A DNA stretch of 64,000 nucleotides, from contig OX359245.1 of NCBI GenBank assembly GCA_947179485.1, positions 30,987,067-31,051,066 on the forward strand. The letters run 5' to 3'. This DNA is from Allacma fusca. Its lineage: Eukaryota; Arthropoda; Collembola; Symphypleona; Sminthuridae. Below are positions 49,891-62,600 of this stretch, one piece after another. The notes below the pieces were generated by a model. It ran no database searches and was not told the origin of the DNA. It saw only the letters and a program-made list of their open reading frames with translations. Each line of letters opens with the position of its first letter. Within the stretch, counting starts at the first letter, position 1. A program made the translations under genes and the position numbers.

Positions 49891-52637
49891 ATTCCTGTCC
49901 CAAAGGGCTGTACTGTAAAGGACGTCAATTATTGATGTTCCTTATGAAGGGCCACTATATGTATATGTAATCCAGGACTGCTTTGAAATAGTTTGTGTAA
50001 GACAGCCCTCAATTGAAAGCAAGAGCGCTTTCGTAAAACATCAGTCCCTGACTGACAAATATTATTTCCATTTACATTTTTGAGACGGAATAGCTAAACG
50101 TTGTAAAAATTATGCATAAAAAGTTGCAGTTCAACTCTAACCCTCTCCTTATGCACGGCCCTGTGATACGATAATGAGTCATTGACAATTATACGTACAT
50201 ACATATGGGATTTAATTTCTATGGGAAATATATTTTTCTATATATATATATATATATTAGCTTTATGAGGGCAGTTCGTGAGACGTGGAGCTGAGGCAAG
50301 TTCACAGATATTTTCAATCCTATACAATATTCCTATCTTACATAGGAGAGTTTTCCACACAGGAAAGTCTTCATTGAGCCTGTGATTTTCTGTGCGGGCA
50401 TAATCAGTCCACTCCAAAGAACAGACAATCAAAGGCAGCACTCTTCATTTGCCTCAACGTAATTAATTCCCAGCGTGAGAATTTTTTTGCGGAAATATCC
50501 TCCCTCCTCCCCCTCCGCAACAGCAAATTGTTTATTTATGGGACTCTTGTTTTTTCCCCTCTCTTTTACATCCTCCTTGTGTCTCTCTTATTCCTTTTCA
50601 TGTTACATTTCCTCCATAACAAATTGTATGAGATAGTGTTACATTTTTTCCCTTACACTTCAATATCGGACATTCATTGGAATTTTACTCGAGGATGATT
50701 CATACTCATTTTTGCTCTAGCCTTTAGATACATACATACATACATATAAGGACTTGCCGGTGGAAATGAACTGCTTTCAACGGGGCTATTGCAATAGTTT
50801 CAGTGCACAATAATAAGACGATAAGAATCAAATTAATCCATTTATCTCTCCTTGCCTTCCAACGGTGAGAATAGTTACTTCCATACTGAAGCCCTGATAT
50901 GCAATTGGGATCCAGCTCTCCTGTCATTTGTTATTGTGAAGTTTTACCAGCAGCTTGCTACTTACTATATTTGCTTAACATTTCCTGCATGAGACAATTC
51001 TTCTTTAATTGAGCTGACAGTACTAATTATAATTAATTAGCACGGGGTAGAGAAATGTTACGGCTCTTGCAATGCACTCATTAACTGTTAGGGATTGTAT
51101 AATTCTATTGGGAGATAAGTCACAGGGCTTTTTGTAACAGCACACTCATCCTACAATACTGTATTTAATTTGGGACACAATTTTAATTTGTATTATTAAA
51201 ATTGTAGGAATTACTTTTATGGCAAAATTACAGCAATAAAATTAAACCCAATATGAAAAAAAATTAAATACGTACAGAGCTTTGCAAATTTACAATAGAT
51301 TTGAACCCCTAATTTTTTAAATTTCTTAGCATTAAAAATCAAGTTTGTCCTATAGGGCTGCAAATGTTCTTTAAATTCAGCTTTTATATTCAGGAAATCA
51401 ATAGTATATTTGTGGATGTAAGACAATGCCGTAAAATATATTCTATTGTAAAGGAAATGCTCGTGAGATTTTTATAGGCTCTTGTAATTTGAGACTGACT
51501 TGTAAACTCAATTGAGTGTTTCCGCAGTAATCTCTAGTTATTATCGGGGTATGTCTGACATTTGACCTGTGCTATAGATATTAGGAGTACGGATACAAAT
51601 TTAACATATGAGTCCATACCCAGCCTAAGGATTAATTTACTTCCAGTATGCAAACTAATTCATGCTCATTCACAGTCAGCTTCCTATCCTGTGTGTGATG
51701 TCTGGGGATTATAAAGATTAACTAAACACAAGGTCTGTTGAACGTGTGGAGATATGTATCAGTATAGGAAATAATGTATGTACATACATACGTTCCTATT
51801 AAATTATTTTATAATTGGAGGATCGTCGAACCCCAAAAAGTGGCACAGATTACATCCTTGTTTGTTTCACAAACATATTTTAATCCTTGGGGCATTTTTT
51901 CCCCGTCAAAATTTACGGACATTCCTGTTTACCACAATGCTAATTTTTGTCCATGTAAAAAAGTAATATATGCGTCTAATCTGGCTTCTATTAAGGATTC
52001 TCTCATAGAGATTAAGCAAAAAGCGTCAACCCAGGGTTGTTATTACTTCAAAAAATATTTTCATCGCGCAATCTTGAAGGTCAACGCTAATAAGGTCTTC
52101 ACTTATGCACTCCTAATGTTAGCAACAATTTATTTTTAAATACTATTTTCATCCAGCGTGGGAAATACTGTCTTATCCAGTATTTATGGAAAAATAAAAT
52201 AATTATGATAATTGCCCCTCAAAACAAGTAATAAATAGAGCCTTGTTGGGAAAACACTGCACTACGGAAAACCATCTTTTAAAATACATGGACTGAACCG
52301 GAATTTTCATAATTTCCGATCACATGAACAGCTGAAAAAAATCTCATGTTTTCCTGCGAAACATTTCCACAAACTGTGTAATTTGTAGAGATTAAATTCC
52401 TTTGTACTTTTTATTCCGCACAAACTTTGTCCACTTCTCATTTACGACAGCACACCGCAAAATTCCTAGTTTTTTTTTTTTTGAATCACAGGATTGTAAT
52501 AAGTAAGTTTTTTTTTTACAAGAGAAATTTTTTAAAATTACAAATAATTAATATCAGACATAAATAACTTTCCAAATTTCCTTAAAAAAAAAAGATGCAA
52601 GAGTTTCCACAAGGGATGAAGGAAATAAAATCATTAT
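49891..52637. other. Spacer between the two ABCA copies
   Basis: 2.75 kb with no supported gene. It should hold the promoter of copy A on its left side and the 3' UTR of copy B on its right; an inverted TTTATT at 52410-52415 is a possible copy-B polyadenylation signal. A TA microsatellite lies near 50241-50258. The spacer shows no visible similarity to the sequence upstream of copy B. Confidence 0.5.
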
Positions 52638-55600
52638 TCATTCCTTGTAAGATTCCTGTAATTTAGTAAAATTGAAAAATACTTGTTCGAGACTAGTTTG
52701 ACCCACGGAATAAGCCTCTAAATTAAATTTCTCTTTGGCTTCCTCCATCACAGCAAATAGTTTAGCCCATTTGGTACTATTCCCTGGGACGTGATACTGG
52801 ACGAAACCAGGATGTGAGTCTTTGAGCTCACAGTCTGGGAAATGACTCTTGATAAAATCCTTCAACCCTCTCAGTTCCAATTCCCAAGGCTGGGCTGTCC
52901 CTGAGACTTGATTACTCTGCTCTGTTTTGGAGGATGTGGTGGAAGTGTAATTGAGCTGGGCCACGATACTGTATCCCTCTCCAAACTTGTTCTTCAAGTG
53001 TTGGGGGGATCCCAAACATCTGAACCTCCCGTCAACCATTATGGCTAATCTGGAACATAAAGCCTCACATTCCTCCATGCAATGAGATGTAATCACCACA
53101 GAGGTTCCGGTCTCTCTCAAGCGATTGATCGCGTTCCAGACATGTCTTCTGGCCACTGGATCCAGCCCTGTGGTTGGCTCGTCCAGAAATACTACCGGAG
53201 GGTTCCCTAACATCGCTACTGCTGTTGAGAGCTTCCTCTTATTCCCGCCACTGTTTCAAATACAACAATGATTTTTTGAAAGCCCTTATTTTATAAGTAC
53301 AAAAATGTTTCTACTTTTAAAAATGACCCAGAAATCCGTCTTCGATTATCCAATAATGTCGAAATATTTTACCTGTAGAGACCAACTTTCTTATCAATGT
53401 GCTGGGTGAAGAGCAAATTCTCAGCTAAATTATTCACAATCCTGTCAATGTGAGTTTCTTTAATTCCCCTTAAATTCGCAAACATTTTGATGGTCTCCCT
53501 CCCAGTAAGTTGCTCAATGACGGCGTCAAATTGGGGACAATACCCCAAATTTTTGTACACTGCGGCCAGGTTCCGCTTGATGCTGTTCCGACAGACGAAC
53601 ACATCTCCACTTGTAATTGGGATGTCTCCGGTGATCATTTTGAAAGTTGTGGTTTTCCCAGCGCCATTCACTCCTAGAAGTCCGAAAGTCTCACCTTTTG
53701 CCACTCCTAGATTGAGTTTTTTTACTGCAGTCATTCTTTCGTTGTAGACTTTGGTTAAGTTTCTGAAACAAAAACAGATTTTTTTAGAAAATTACTCCGG
53801 ATTTTGTATTCATAAATTTTGAGATATATTTATCGTATTTTCTTACCTGATGACCAAATTGTGGGTCTTGAACTGGCTTATGAGGCTCTGGCCATTGATC
53901 CGCTCTGCTTCTCTAAGGACGTCCTCGTCATCATCTGCTCATATCAAAATGGGTCAATTCCAAAAAATATTATTTTGATAGTCTTCCTGATAGCTTTAGT
54001 ATGTAATGCCGTCCTTGTCCGTATAATTACGGACAAGTCCGATCATTACAAAAATTACCGTTAGATTTATTGGAATTCGAAAGGGATTCACTGGAGCTTT
54101 TCTTATTTCCCTTAAAGCAGGAAATCTTGGCACGGATTCGAGAGAAAATGCTCATCTCGATGCAGAAAACAGCAATGAAGCAAAGGACCCCGGCGGAGAA
54201 TAATGACAGGAGATTTTTCCCAATCCCGGAAACTTTCCAAGAGTAAAAGTTGTCGGAATCTGTAGAAAAGTAAGAGATGAAATTTAAAAGGTGATTATCC
54301 TCATGGAATTTTTGAGCGTATGTATTTCCGGATTTTTTTGAGAATCATAAATGGTTTTTACATTTCCTGCAGCAAATGAAATACTCATCCAGAGGGCACA
54401 TGACCTGGAGGTCAAAGGGCTCACAGAAGTCCTTCAAGTCCTTATGAACTGTGATCTGAGCAATGCCCATTCCCAAAGCATAGTTTGGGAAGCATACTAA
54501 AATGTTATGCAAAAGGGTCGCTATCTCTACCAGACCCAGCTCCGGACTGTCCAGGTTAACGACTAACATTAGGGCTGCAATACCTGGATACAAATTTCAA
54601 AAGTAATAATAATTAATATGCCAGATATTGTCAGGAATTTTCAAAAATCATATCTTCAAAATGAGGGATTTCAAAGGAGCATTACCGAACATGGAATTGG
54701 CCAAAGTCATCCTTGCGAACCCGCCAGAGGGAATTGTAAACACGAAGGAAAACAGGGCCATCATCCCGACCATACTCCAGGCATGCGCAAAGCACAGGAT
54801 CAAAAACCACATGACCACATCCCAATGCTTGAATTGCTCGATATTCAGCCCAATGAGTACTAAAAGTAGGAGGACCGTGGGAAGCATGTAATTGATAATG
54901 TCAACCACCACAGACCCCGCCCAGTAAATTGGAGCCTTCACACCCGCCACAAACTGCAGATGCTTCGCACCAGTTATCCGCTCTTGCACTGGGAAAATAA
55001 TAAAGGCAGAGCCCATGACCCCTAGGACAAACTGTGTGACCCAAGCTGCGATGAAACTTAGAGTGAACACGTCCCCAGCTTGTTTCACATTGTCAAAGTC
55101 ATTGTACACGAAGGGGTGATTCACCAAGGAGATCTTCTGGTTAATACCAAAAGCTTGGAGAGCCCCATTGGCAATGAAATTAAGGGCCAGGGGCGGGTTA
55201 TGGAAAGGTCTGTTATTGTAAAAGGCTGTCACTTCCGTAGTCATTCCCGCTGATGTTTTCTTCTTCACTTGTTCCATACCGATCATCACTTTGGAAAAGG
55301 TAGCCCTCAAATTTCTTTCAGCCTTGTCCAAGTAAATATTTCCTAAAGTATCATTTTCAAAATTCTCAATTTCATACTTTGAAGACACAAATTTCCGGTA
55401 ACCGTCACAGAGTAGGTCGGTGGGGTCGCAATTGCTGAGGGTTGTAGTGTGTCCGACGTGTTCGTATTTCTAAAAAAACCAGTGTACATTAATTTTTTTG
55501 TATAAAATTTTGTAAACATTTTGTATAGTTTTTTTTTACAAAAAAACCTCTTACATCCAGAGACAAGCTTAAAGGCCCAGGTGTTGTGATTCCGGGTAAC

Positions 55601-58600
55601 GTTTTGAAGCAAACCATGGCCACGGCCAAAACAACGATGGGGATTACGATTTGCAAGGCTGCCAAACCCCGGTTCCTCAATAAGAACAGAAGTTTCTTGA
55701 TGATGATTGCTTTAAATTGGTACAAGAAAAGTTCTAGTTTTTCATATCTCGGCCCATCCACTACTATCCCCTTGTTTAGCAAAGGACTCTCTGGGCAATC
55801 TCCATTGCGGATATTGTCCAGGATTCTGTGACCGTTTGTTGAACCATTGTGTCCATTTTTAGCAAACGTTTCAATAGCATCTGGCTTAACGACCCTGTAA
55901 AAAAAATTGTTAACCAGATTCAATAAGAGAAACAAAACAAAACAACAAAATCGAGGGGATCAACCAATAATAAATCAAACGAATTTAATATAAAAAATGT
56001 TCTGGATTTAGTACCGCATAAAAACCTCTTCCATGGAAGCATTGCTAACGCCGAAGCTAGATATCCCAAGTTGATCCTTTTTCAGCTCCAAATCTTCAAA
56101 CAAGCTGGGAAATTTGGAGGATTCATTATCTGGAAGGGAGTAGCTCAATTCCTGACCCACATCGTCATTGAGTTGAATGCTCGGGATTTTATTGTGAAGG
56201 AAATCCGTTATCTTCTTTTGAAGACAATTTTCTTGCTTAACTATCACTAAATTATGGAACCCGCCATATTTTTTCTTGAGGAATAACGATCTCCCAACAC
56301 ATTTTAAACTCCCACGAGACATTATGGCGATTCGATCTCCAAGTAGGTCCGCCTCTTCCATGAAATGCGTCGATAGAATAACAGTCCGGCCAAATTTTTC
56401 ACTTTGGATTAAATCCCAAGTTGATCTTCGTGTTCGCGGATCCATCCCAGACGAAGGTTCGTCGAGTAAAACAGCCTTAAGGAAACATCAAAGCAAACAT
56501 GGCGCGTCTTAAAAATACTTCCGTTTTACAAATTTTGGTCTCATTTCAAAATTTTAAGACTTACTTTTGACCCGGCACAAAATGCAATTCCGACAGAAAG
56601 TTTACGCTTCATCCCACCGCTCAAGTTCTTCGATGGCGCGTGGCGCTTGGATTCAAAACCAAGGATTTGAATCATTCGATCAACTTCTTCATCAACTTCG
56701 GAGGGACTGCATCCTTTGAGCTGGAATTTAAAACTCGTGTTTATTTTTATGATTTTAGGAATAATTTATGGACAAAGTATTTTGAAATATTTGTCAAATG
56801 CAAAATTTACCAACGAGAAGAACCTGATATGTTCTTCGACGGTGAGTTCATCGAAAAGAACGTTGTACTGCGGGCAGAGGCCTAAATTGGCCCGTACGAA
56901 CCCCATGTTCTTGCAAATGTCGTAGCCATTTACGAGGGCTGTACCAGAAGTTGGAATGACCAGCCCTTAATTGAACAATTTTTTATTTACATGCTCATCA
57001 AGTTAGAAGAACATCGGAACTGAACACAAATGCTACACTTCTTCCTGCAGCTTTCATGAACCCTTACCCGTAAGCATGGACATCGTTGTAGTTTTCCCAG
57101 CCCCATTGTGTCCTAACAAGGATGTGACTTGATTCTCAAAGAATTTGATATTTAATTTATTCACAGCCACATTCTTCCCAAAAACCTTCGTCAGTCCCTT
57201 AATTTCAATGTAGGATTTCAAATGCATCGGGTCCACTTCAAAGTTCCCAGTCCCAGGATTCCCTCCAGATTCAACCCCTTTCGAGTGCTCCTTCCTAATC
57301 CCATCAGTCCAGAACCATTTCTAAAACCGTACATCCTCAATTATCAATCGGGCCTCACTCCATCTACAAACGCATGCTAAATTTGAAAAAAAAACCCTTA
57401 CTGTGAAAGGGAAGTACCAGGGCAGAGGGACGCCATACTTGCCAGGCCATACTAACTCAATGTAGAACCCAGCCGTCATGGACACCACAGCATTGACAAT
57501 CATCATCACCATACAATCAAAGATACAGAAGGAATCATCCAGAGTAATCCCATCCATAAGGTTCTCCCATTGAACCCCCGAGCTATCATTCTCAAACATG
57601 GCAAAAATATAGCAGGCATAGCTCAGTGGGATATTCCCAAGAAGAAAACATGACACGTATTTCCACACCCGGGTCATCATATTAACACGTGGGAAAAAGA
57701 ATCCAAACGGTATGTAATTGAGAACCCATAAAAAGCCGGCAGCCGTGGCAGCCGTATTTGCTATATAATTAAAACCACAATTAAATGTAATGTTCTCCTG
57801 AAAGATTTTACTTTGATATTGAATTACTTTGAATTTTGAAGTCCAAATAAATTAAAATCACACACATACCTGTGGCAAACACTGTTGACATAAAGAAGCA
57901 ATATCCAATGACAGTGGCTGCGTGACACACTAAAACAGTGAGGAGGACAAAGCTATTGGTCTCTGTCAAAATTGACCGTTCCCCCGTGAACATTATCTTC
58001 ACCAAGATAACGATCAGCACCATTGTAATTGTGAGAAATGTTAACGCTTTGAGAAACCAAGCAGTCCAGTGCAACCAATTGGGCAGACCCATGATTTTCA
58101 TATATTCCTACAAGGAAAAAAAAAAAAGAAAGAAAGAATCCTGCATTTAATCATGACTTGCACGAAAATAATCCAAACAGTGATTTATAGGATTGCATGC
58201 CTCAAAATAATTCCCATTCAGGAGACATATCTACCTTCAGCCGGCACTCCTTCTCATGAACAATCATCTTCGTTATGCTCATGACGGGATACACAAATGC
58301 AAAAACCATGAAAAAGTTAAACCACACTTGCAACGCAAAAGAGAACTCATCTTTCACAAAGGGGGGATAAGGAAATCTCTGAATCCGCACGCTATACTTC
58401 TCATAGTCCTTTTTCTGTGTCTCATTCAAAAAGGATCTCACGATTGAACTCTCAATGGCATTTTGAAGGTACAAAAACCCTTCAGTATGGTAACCTTTAA
58501 TTTTTTCCCAAAAACAAAAAACATTTTAGAAATTAAAAATAATTCTTTAAAATTTTTAATTATTCCTCAGAGACGCATAAAATCCCACCTGGTAATCCTC

Positions 58601-59652
58601 CGTCATCTCTATGTGACGCCCTGGGTCCAGGTAGTACAAAAACCGGGTAAAGTGTCTCCGTGAACCAAGAAGGCTTTAAAAGCAGCCGGTCTGCAAACAC
58701 ATCAAATTCCGAGCGCTGATACGCTGGGAATCTTAATTTGTACTGTAAAATTTTAAAAACAAAATTTTTAAGTCAACAATCCCATCATTAAAATTCAAAA
58801 GAGCAAAAAACGTTTTGTTTTTGATTCCCCCAAATTTTGCAAAAAAATATACTGCTTAAATTTGTCCTCAGCACGGGATTATAATTTTTTGCTAAATTAC
58901 CTGAATTTCCGAAGAATTTTCGTTGGGCTCCATGTCCGGGAAAACAATTCCCGCTAAAATAGGAGAAGTCACGTTCGCCACCCCCATCAAATTTGTGAAC
59001 CCCCCAAGCCCTTTCGTACTATTCGCATACGCTTCTGCCATTTCTTCTTCAGTCCCAAAAGACTCAACTGTCCCAATAAAAAAAATCCAATAAATTTCAG
59101 AATTTTATCAAAATTTTGCCAAAATCCGAGAAATATCCGCAAAAACACATACTAGAATATTTGAGTATCCTGGAAGTGAAAAATTGCTGCTTCACATCCA
59201 TCATGACCGCATCCCAGTACGGTGAGCTTGGCGTGTAGAGTAATTTGTTCCTATAAAAGTTAATAATAGTAATTATATTTTCAATTCCCTCGTAAAATCC
59301 TCATTTCTCTCTCTCTCTCTCTCTGTATTTACAAATGATAACACGAGTATAAAGTGAAATAATAGCCCTCAGCATGTGGGAATACTCACGTCAGGCTTTT
59401 GACCACTTGAGGCGCAGCTTTAATATCAAAGGACCGAAAAACCGTCGGCTCCTCCACCCTCTCCACAGGCAAGAGGACCCGTAAATAGGCAAAGGCCACG
59501 AGGAACATTATAGGGATAAAAATCTCCATAATCGTATGAAATTTATTCCGAATTTGAACCTTATAATTTTTCCACATTAATAATTTAAATTTACGGGTCC
59601 ACGTGGCCCCAGGGGTATCCCTGGAAATGAGTTTCCGTCTCGGTCCGGCCAT
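52638..59652 (-). CDS. ABCA3: ABCA3-type full ABC transporter, tandem copy B, 18 exons, complete
   Basis: Paralogue of the neighbouring gene in the same orientation, with the same predicted lipid-export role. Exons: 59652-59390, 59250-59153, 59067-58901, 58742-58589, 58494-58235, 58107-57870, 57760-57402, 57320-57068, 56965-56811, 56720-56565, 56475-56015, 55894-55555, 55469-54686, 54583-54362, 54259-54059, 53934-53847, 53762-53373, 53250-52638. In phase throughout; 1733 residues. Eleven of the exons have exactly the length of their counterparts in copy A. NBD1: [10 protein letters not shown] (about 582), [21 protein letters not shown] (Ser for the usual Thr), STHF. NBD2: [10 protein letters not shown] (about 1430), [25 protein letters not shown]. 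The ATG at 59652 begins [13 protein letters not shown]; an in-frame stretch runs upstream without another ATG. The linker after NBD1 is longer than in copy A ([16 protein letters not shown]). Intron 3 carries a TIR-element fragment. Confidence 0.95.
58815..58880 (+). mobile_element. TIR-family terminus in intron 3 of ABCA copy B
   Basis: TTTTTGATTCCCCCAAATTT, then TGTCCTCAGCACGGGATTAT, follows the family's left end. Only some 65 bp remain. It lies between the exons ending at 58742 and beginning at 58901 and has no counterpart in copy A. Confidence 0.5.
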
Positions 59653-62600
59653 GTTCACGTTCTTCGGGTCTCCCTTCAAGCAATGACTGTTCCACAATAA
59701 CTGTTCTCAAACCGAGAGAGTTCAGAACTTTCAGAGACTCAACTCTCTGAGTCACAGTTCAGCTCAGGATGACTCAGATGTGGTCAACATCAACTCCTCA
59801 GAGAGCATTAAAATGAAGGACGGCTCTCTCTCTCTCTCTCTCTCTCTCACTCTATCCTGAGAAACGAAGAATTAATGTCTGCGGGAAAGGAGCTAATTAA
59901 AAAATATTCTCCTCGGGTGGAAGAAGACACACACACAACCCCAGCATTCAGTCAACAGGTGTATCTTTAGCGTTCTAAATAGACGGAGTGTCGATTGTTG
60001 CCAACTATATAGGATAGAGAACCTGTGTGTGTGTGTGTGTGAAGTTTCTTGAACGGTCATAATTTTTCAAGAGAGGGGAACCTTCTTCTTGGGAAGTCAA
60101 GAGACAGATATACAGGTATTTCATCCCAAGGGAACTTCCATGAGAGATTGGCAACATGAGCAATTGTCTATGCCCTCAGCTTTACTCAAAAACTTGAACA
60201 TACTGGACGTGTGTAAAGATTATCTACATATAGTATGGACTAAGCTGTCTATTTCTGTTTAAATCCTATAAGAGGATAAACCCTCACTCTCTGACTGTAT
60301 ACCTTGTGAGAGCACTATACAAGAGCGTGTTTTCTTTCCTCTCTTGGCATGATCCTAAGTGCACCGTTTTAGCTCCTCTCCGTAGAGCGGACACCCAGGA
60401 ACAGTCACACATATATAATCCCATCAGGTGTGTGTGTGTGTGTAGGATTTAGCAAAAGCAAGGATGAGACTTTTTCTCCCAAGTGTCATTCTTCAAAGCT
60501 CACATGTGAAAAAATATTTTCCCTTGTTTTTAAAGCCTAAACTGCTCGCTCATTTTTACACACACGCGCCAATCCCTTATATCTGTAGCTTCAAGATACA
60601 CCTGTAAGTCCTGTATTTGAGGCAGTAGTGGGAGGGAGTGGGGTCCAGTCGTGGCACACACAATATACATACGTATATTTTTACCTGTAATAATTACTTG
60701 CAGTCTTTTAGATATGTAGATCGTAGGGAAAAATCCACTATTGTAAGGTTATTTATAAAAAAAAATTATGTATGTTTCGTGCAAATAATAGGGAAGTTCT
60801 GAGGATTTTTATCCTGCGAGTAATGTACAAGGGACATTGACGCAGCTAAATATCTGTACAAGATGGAAAGAACGAGGAGACGCAGGAAAATGTTATATTA
60901 ATTTGGAAGCTATTAAATGTTAAAAAATGTGCATTTTTTACTTGGGACAATTTGCGTAGAATTTGATTTTTTAATTTATTTTTCCTTCCACATGGAACAG
61001 TCAAAAAAATCTTTGGCTCTGGGAATAGGATTTACACTTGTTTAGCTCTCTGTGACTAAATTATAGGAGGAGGAGAGTCAGAGCCAGAGATAGGGATTTG
61101 AAAGAACCTTAACAATTAATACGATAAGTTCACACTATCTGGGCAAGATCAGGGCTGAGGAGCTACCTCTCATCCTTGGCATTATAACTCGGATGAGGAT
61201 CTTCAGCTTTATCAGTTTGCTCTCTCATGCACGTCAATAGCATTTACTGTCATTTAACGCGGAGGAGTTAAAACAGAGGAGGTTGAGCCGGGATAGGAGT
61301 TTTGCAGAGGCAAGGATTATATTAAAGGCAACACTTTCAATTTTTGAAGTCTAAATTCCCAGGACCTTTGACATGCTAAAATGTTAAATGACATATTACA
61401 TTAAGACCGACAAGCATGTAATTTCCTACTTGTGTACACATATTTTTATCTGCAACTCCAAGGGAATTTGTGTGCCCAGTAAAAATGCACATGATTAGAA
61501 TCTGACTATTACAGTTACTCTTATTTTTGTTATTGTTCAAAAATCCTCGGAAATAATCTCACATTACCATATTTTCTTGAGGATAGCTTCTGGGAAGGAG
61601 GATTTGTTTATCTTGTATTTTAAAATATTTTATTCTCGGGATTGTATTCAAGTAACAAAAAATGTTGAGTGTATTAATTAATAAGCATAATTATGCATTG
61701 TGGGTTAGAACGGATGTGCGGTTAAATGTAATTGCGGGAATGCTATAACGTGGTTAATGACACCACTAATGCAAATTTGCTTCTTATCCCAAGTCAATGG
61801 AATACGAAGTATACGCACTAACATTCTTTTTGATTATTCTACTCTTTTAAACCCTTCAACTTTTTTCTTGGATTTAAAGCAAGACAAAAGCATTTACAAA
61901 TGTGAAGAGTTCTTGTGACTTTAGGAACAGGCAAAAAATTGTTTGTTGTTGTTTGAACTTGAAAAATTGGAGAGTTTAAAGCACTGGGACTGGAACTACC
62001 CTCAATTATTTAATTTGGTCAATGCCAAAGCCGGCAATTATTCTCTACGCAAATCTTTTTAGGGAAGCAAAAAATTAAACTCTCAAGTATACATACATAG
62101 ATAAGACCAGCAGAGAAAAAAACAAGTTTTGGGGGATAAATATGTACGCACGGGAGTTTCTCTTGGGAAGGGATTCTTGTCAGCTGTGGATGGAGCGTAG
62201 ATTTTAAGGTGAGTGCAGATTTTACTGTATAGGTATTTTTGTAACATGTGTAAAACTCCTCCTTTTCTCAAGCGTGTACACAGGTAAAGAGGTAAAGCTA
62301 GATTCCATCCCTGGGAACGTGATAAAAGTATGTTCACAGCTCTTGTTAAAATTAGCTTGGGTATAAAGACATGGAGCTTTAGCCTGTCATAAATGTGTAG
62401 TCAGCTTCCAATTTATTCCCTTTAGTTCTGAAGTAAATTGTCATTCAGTCCGCATAGCATTCTATATGTACGTCTGGACATTTATGGACATATCATGAGC
62501 TGCTATATGTAACCCTCAATAAATTGTTATCAATCAAGTGCGTAATATACGTACAGTGATCTCGCCCTATTCGACATGGCCTTTTAAGATTTTAATCTTT

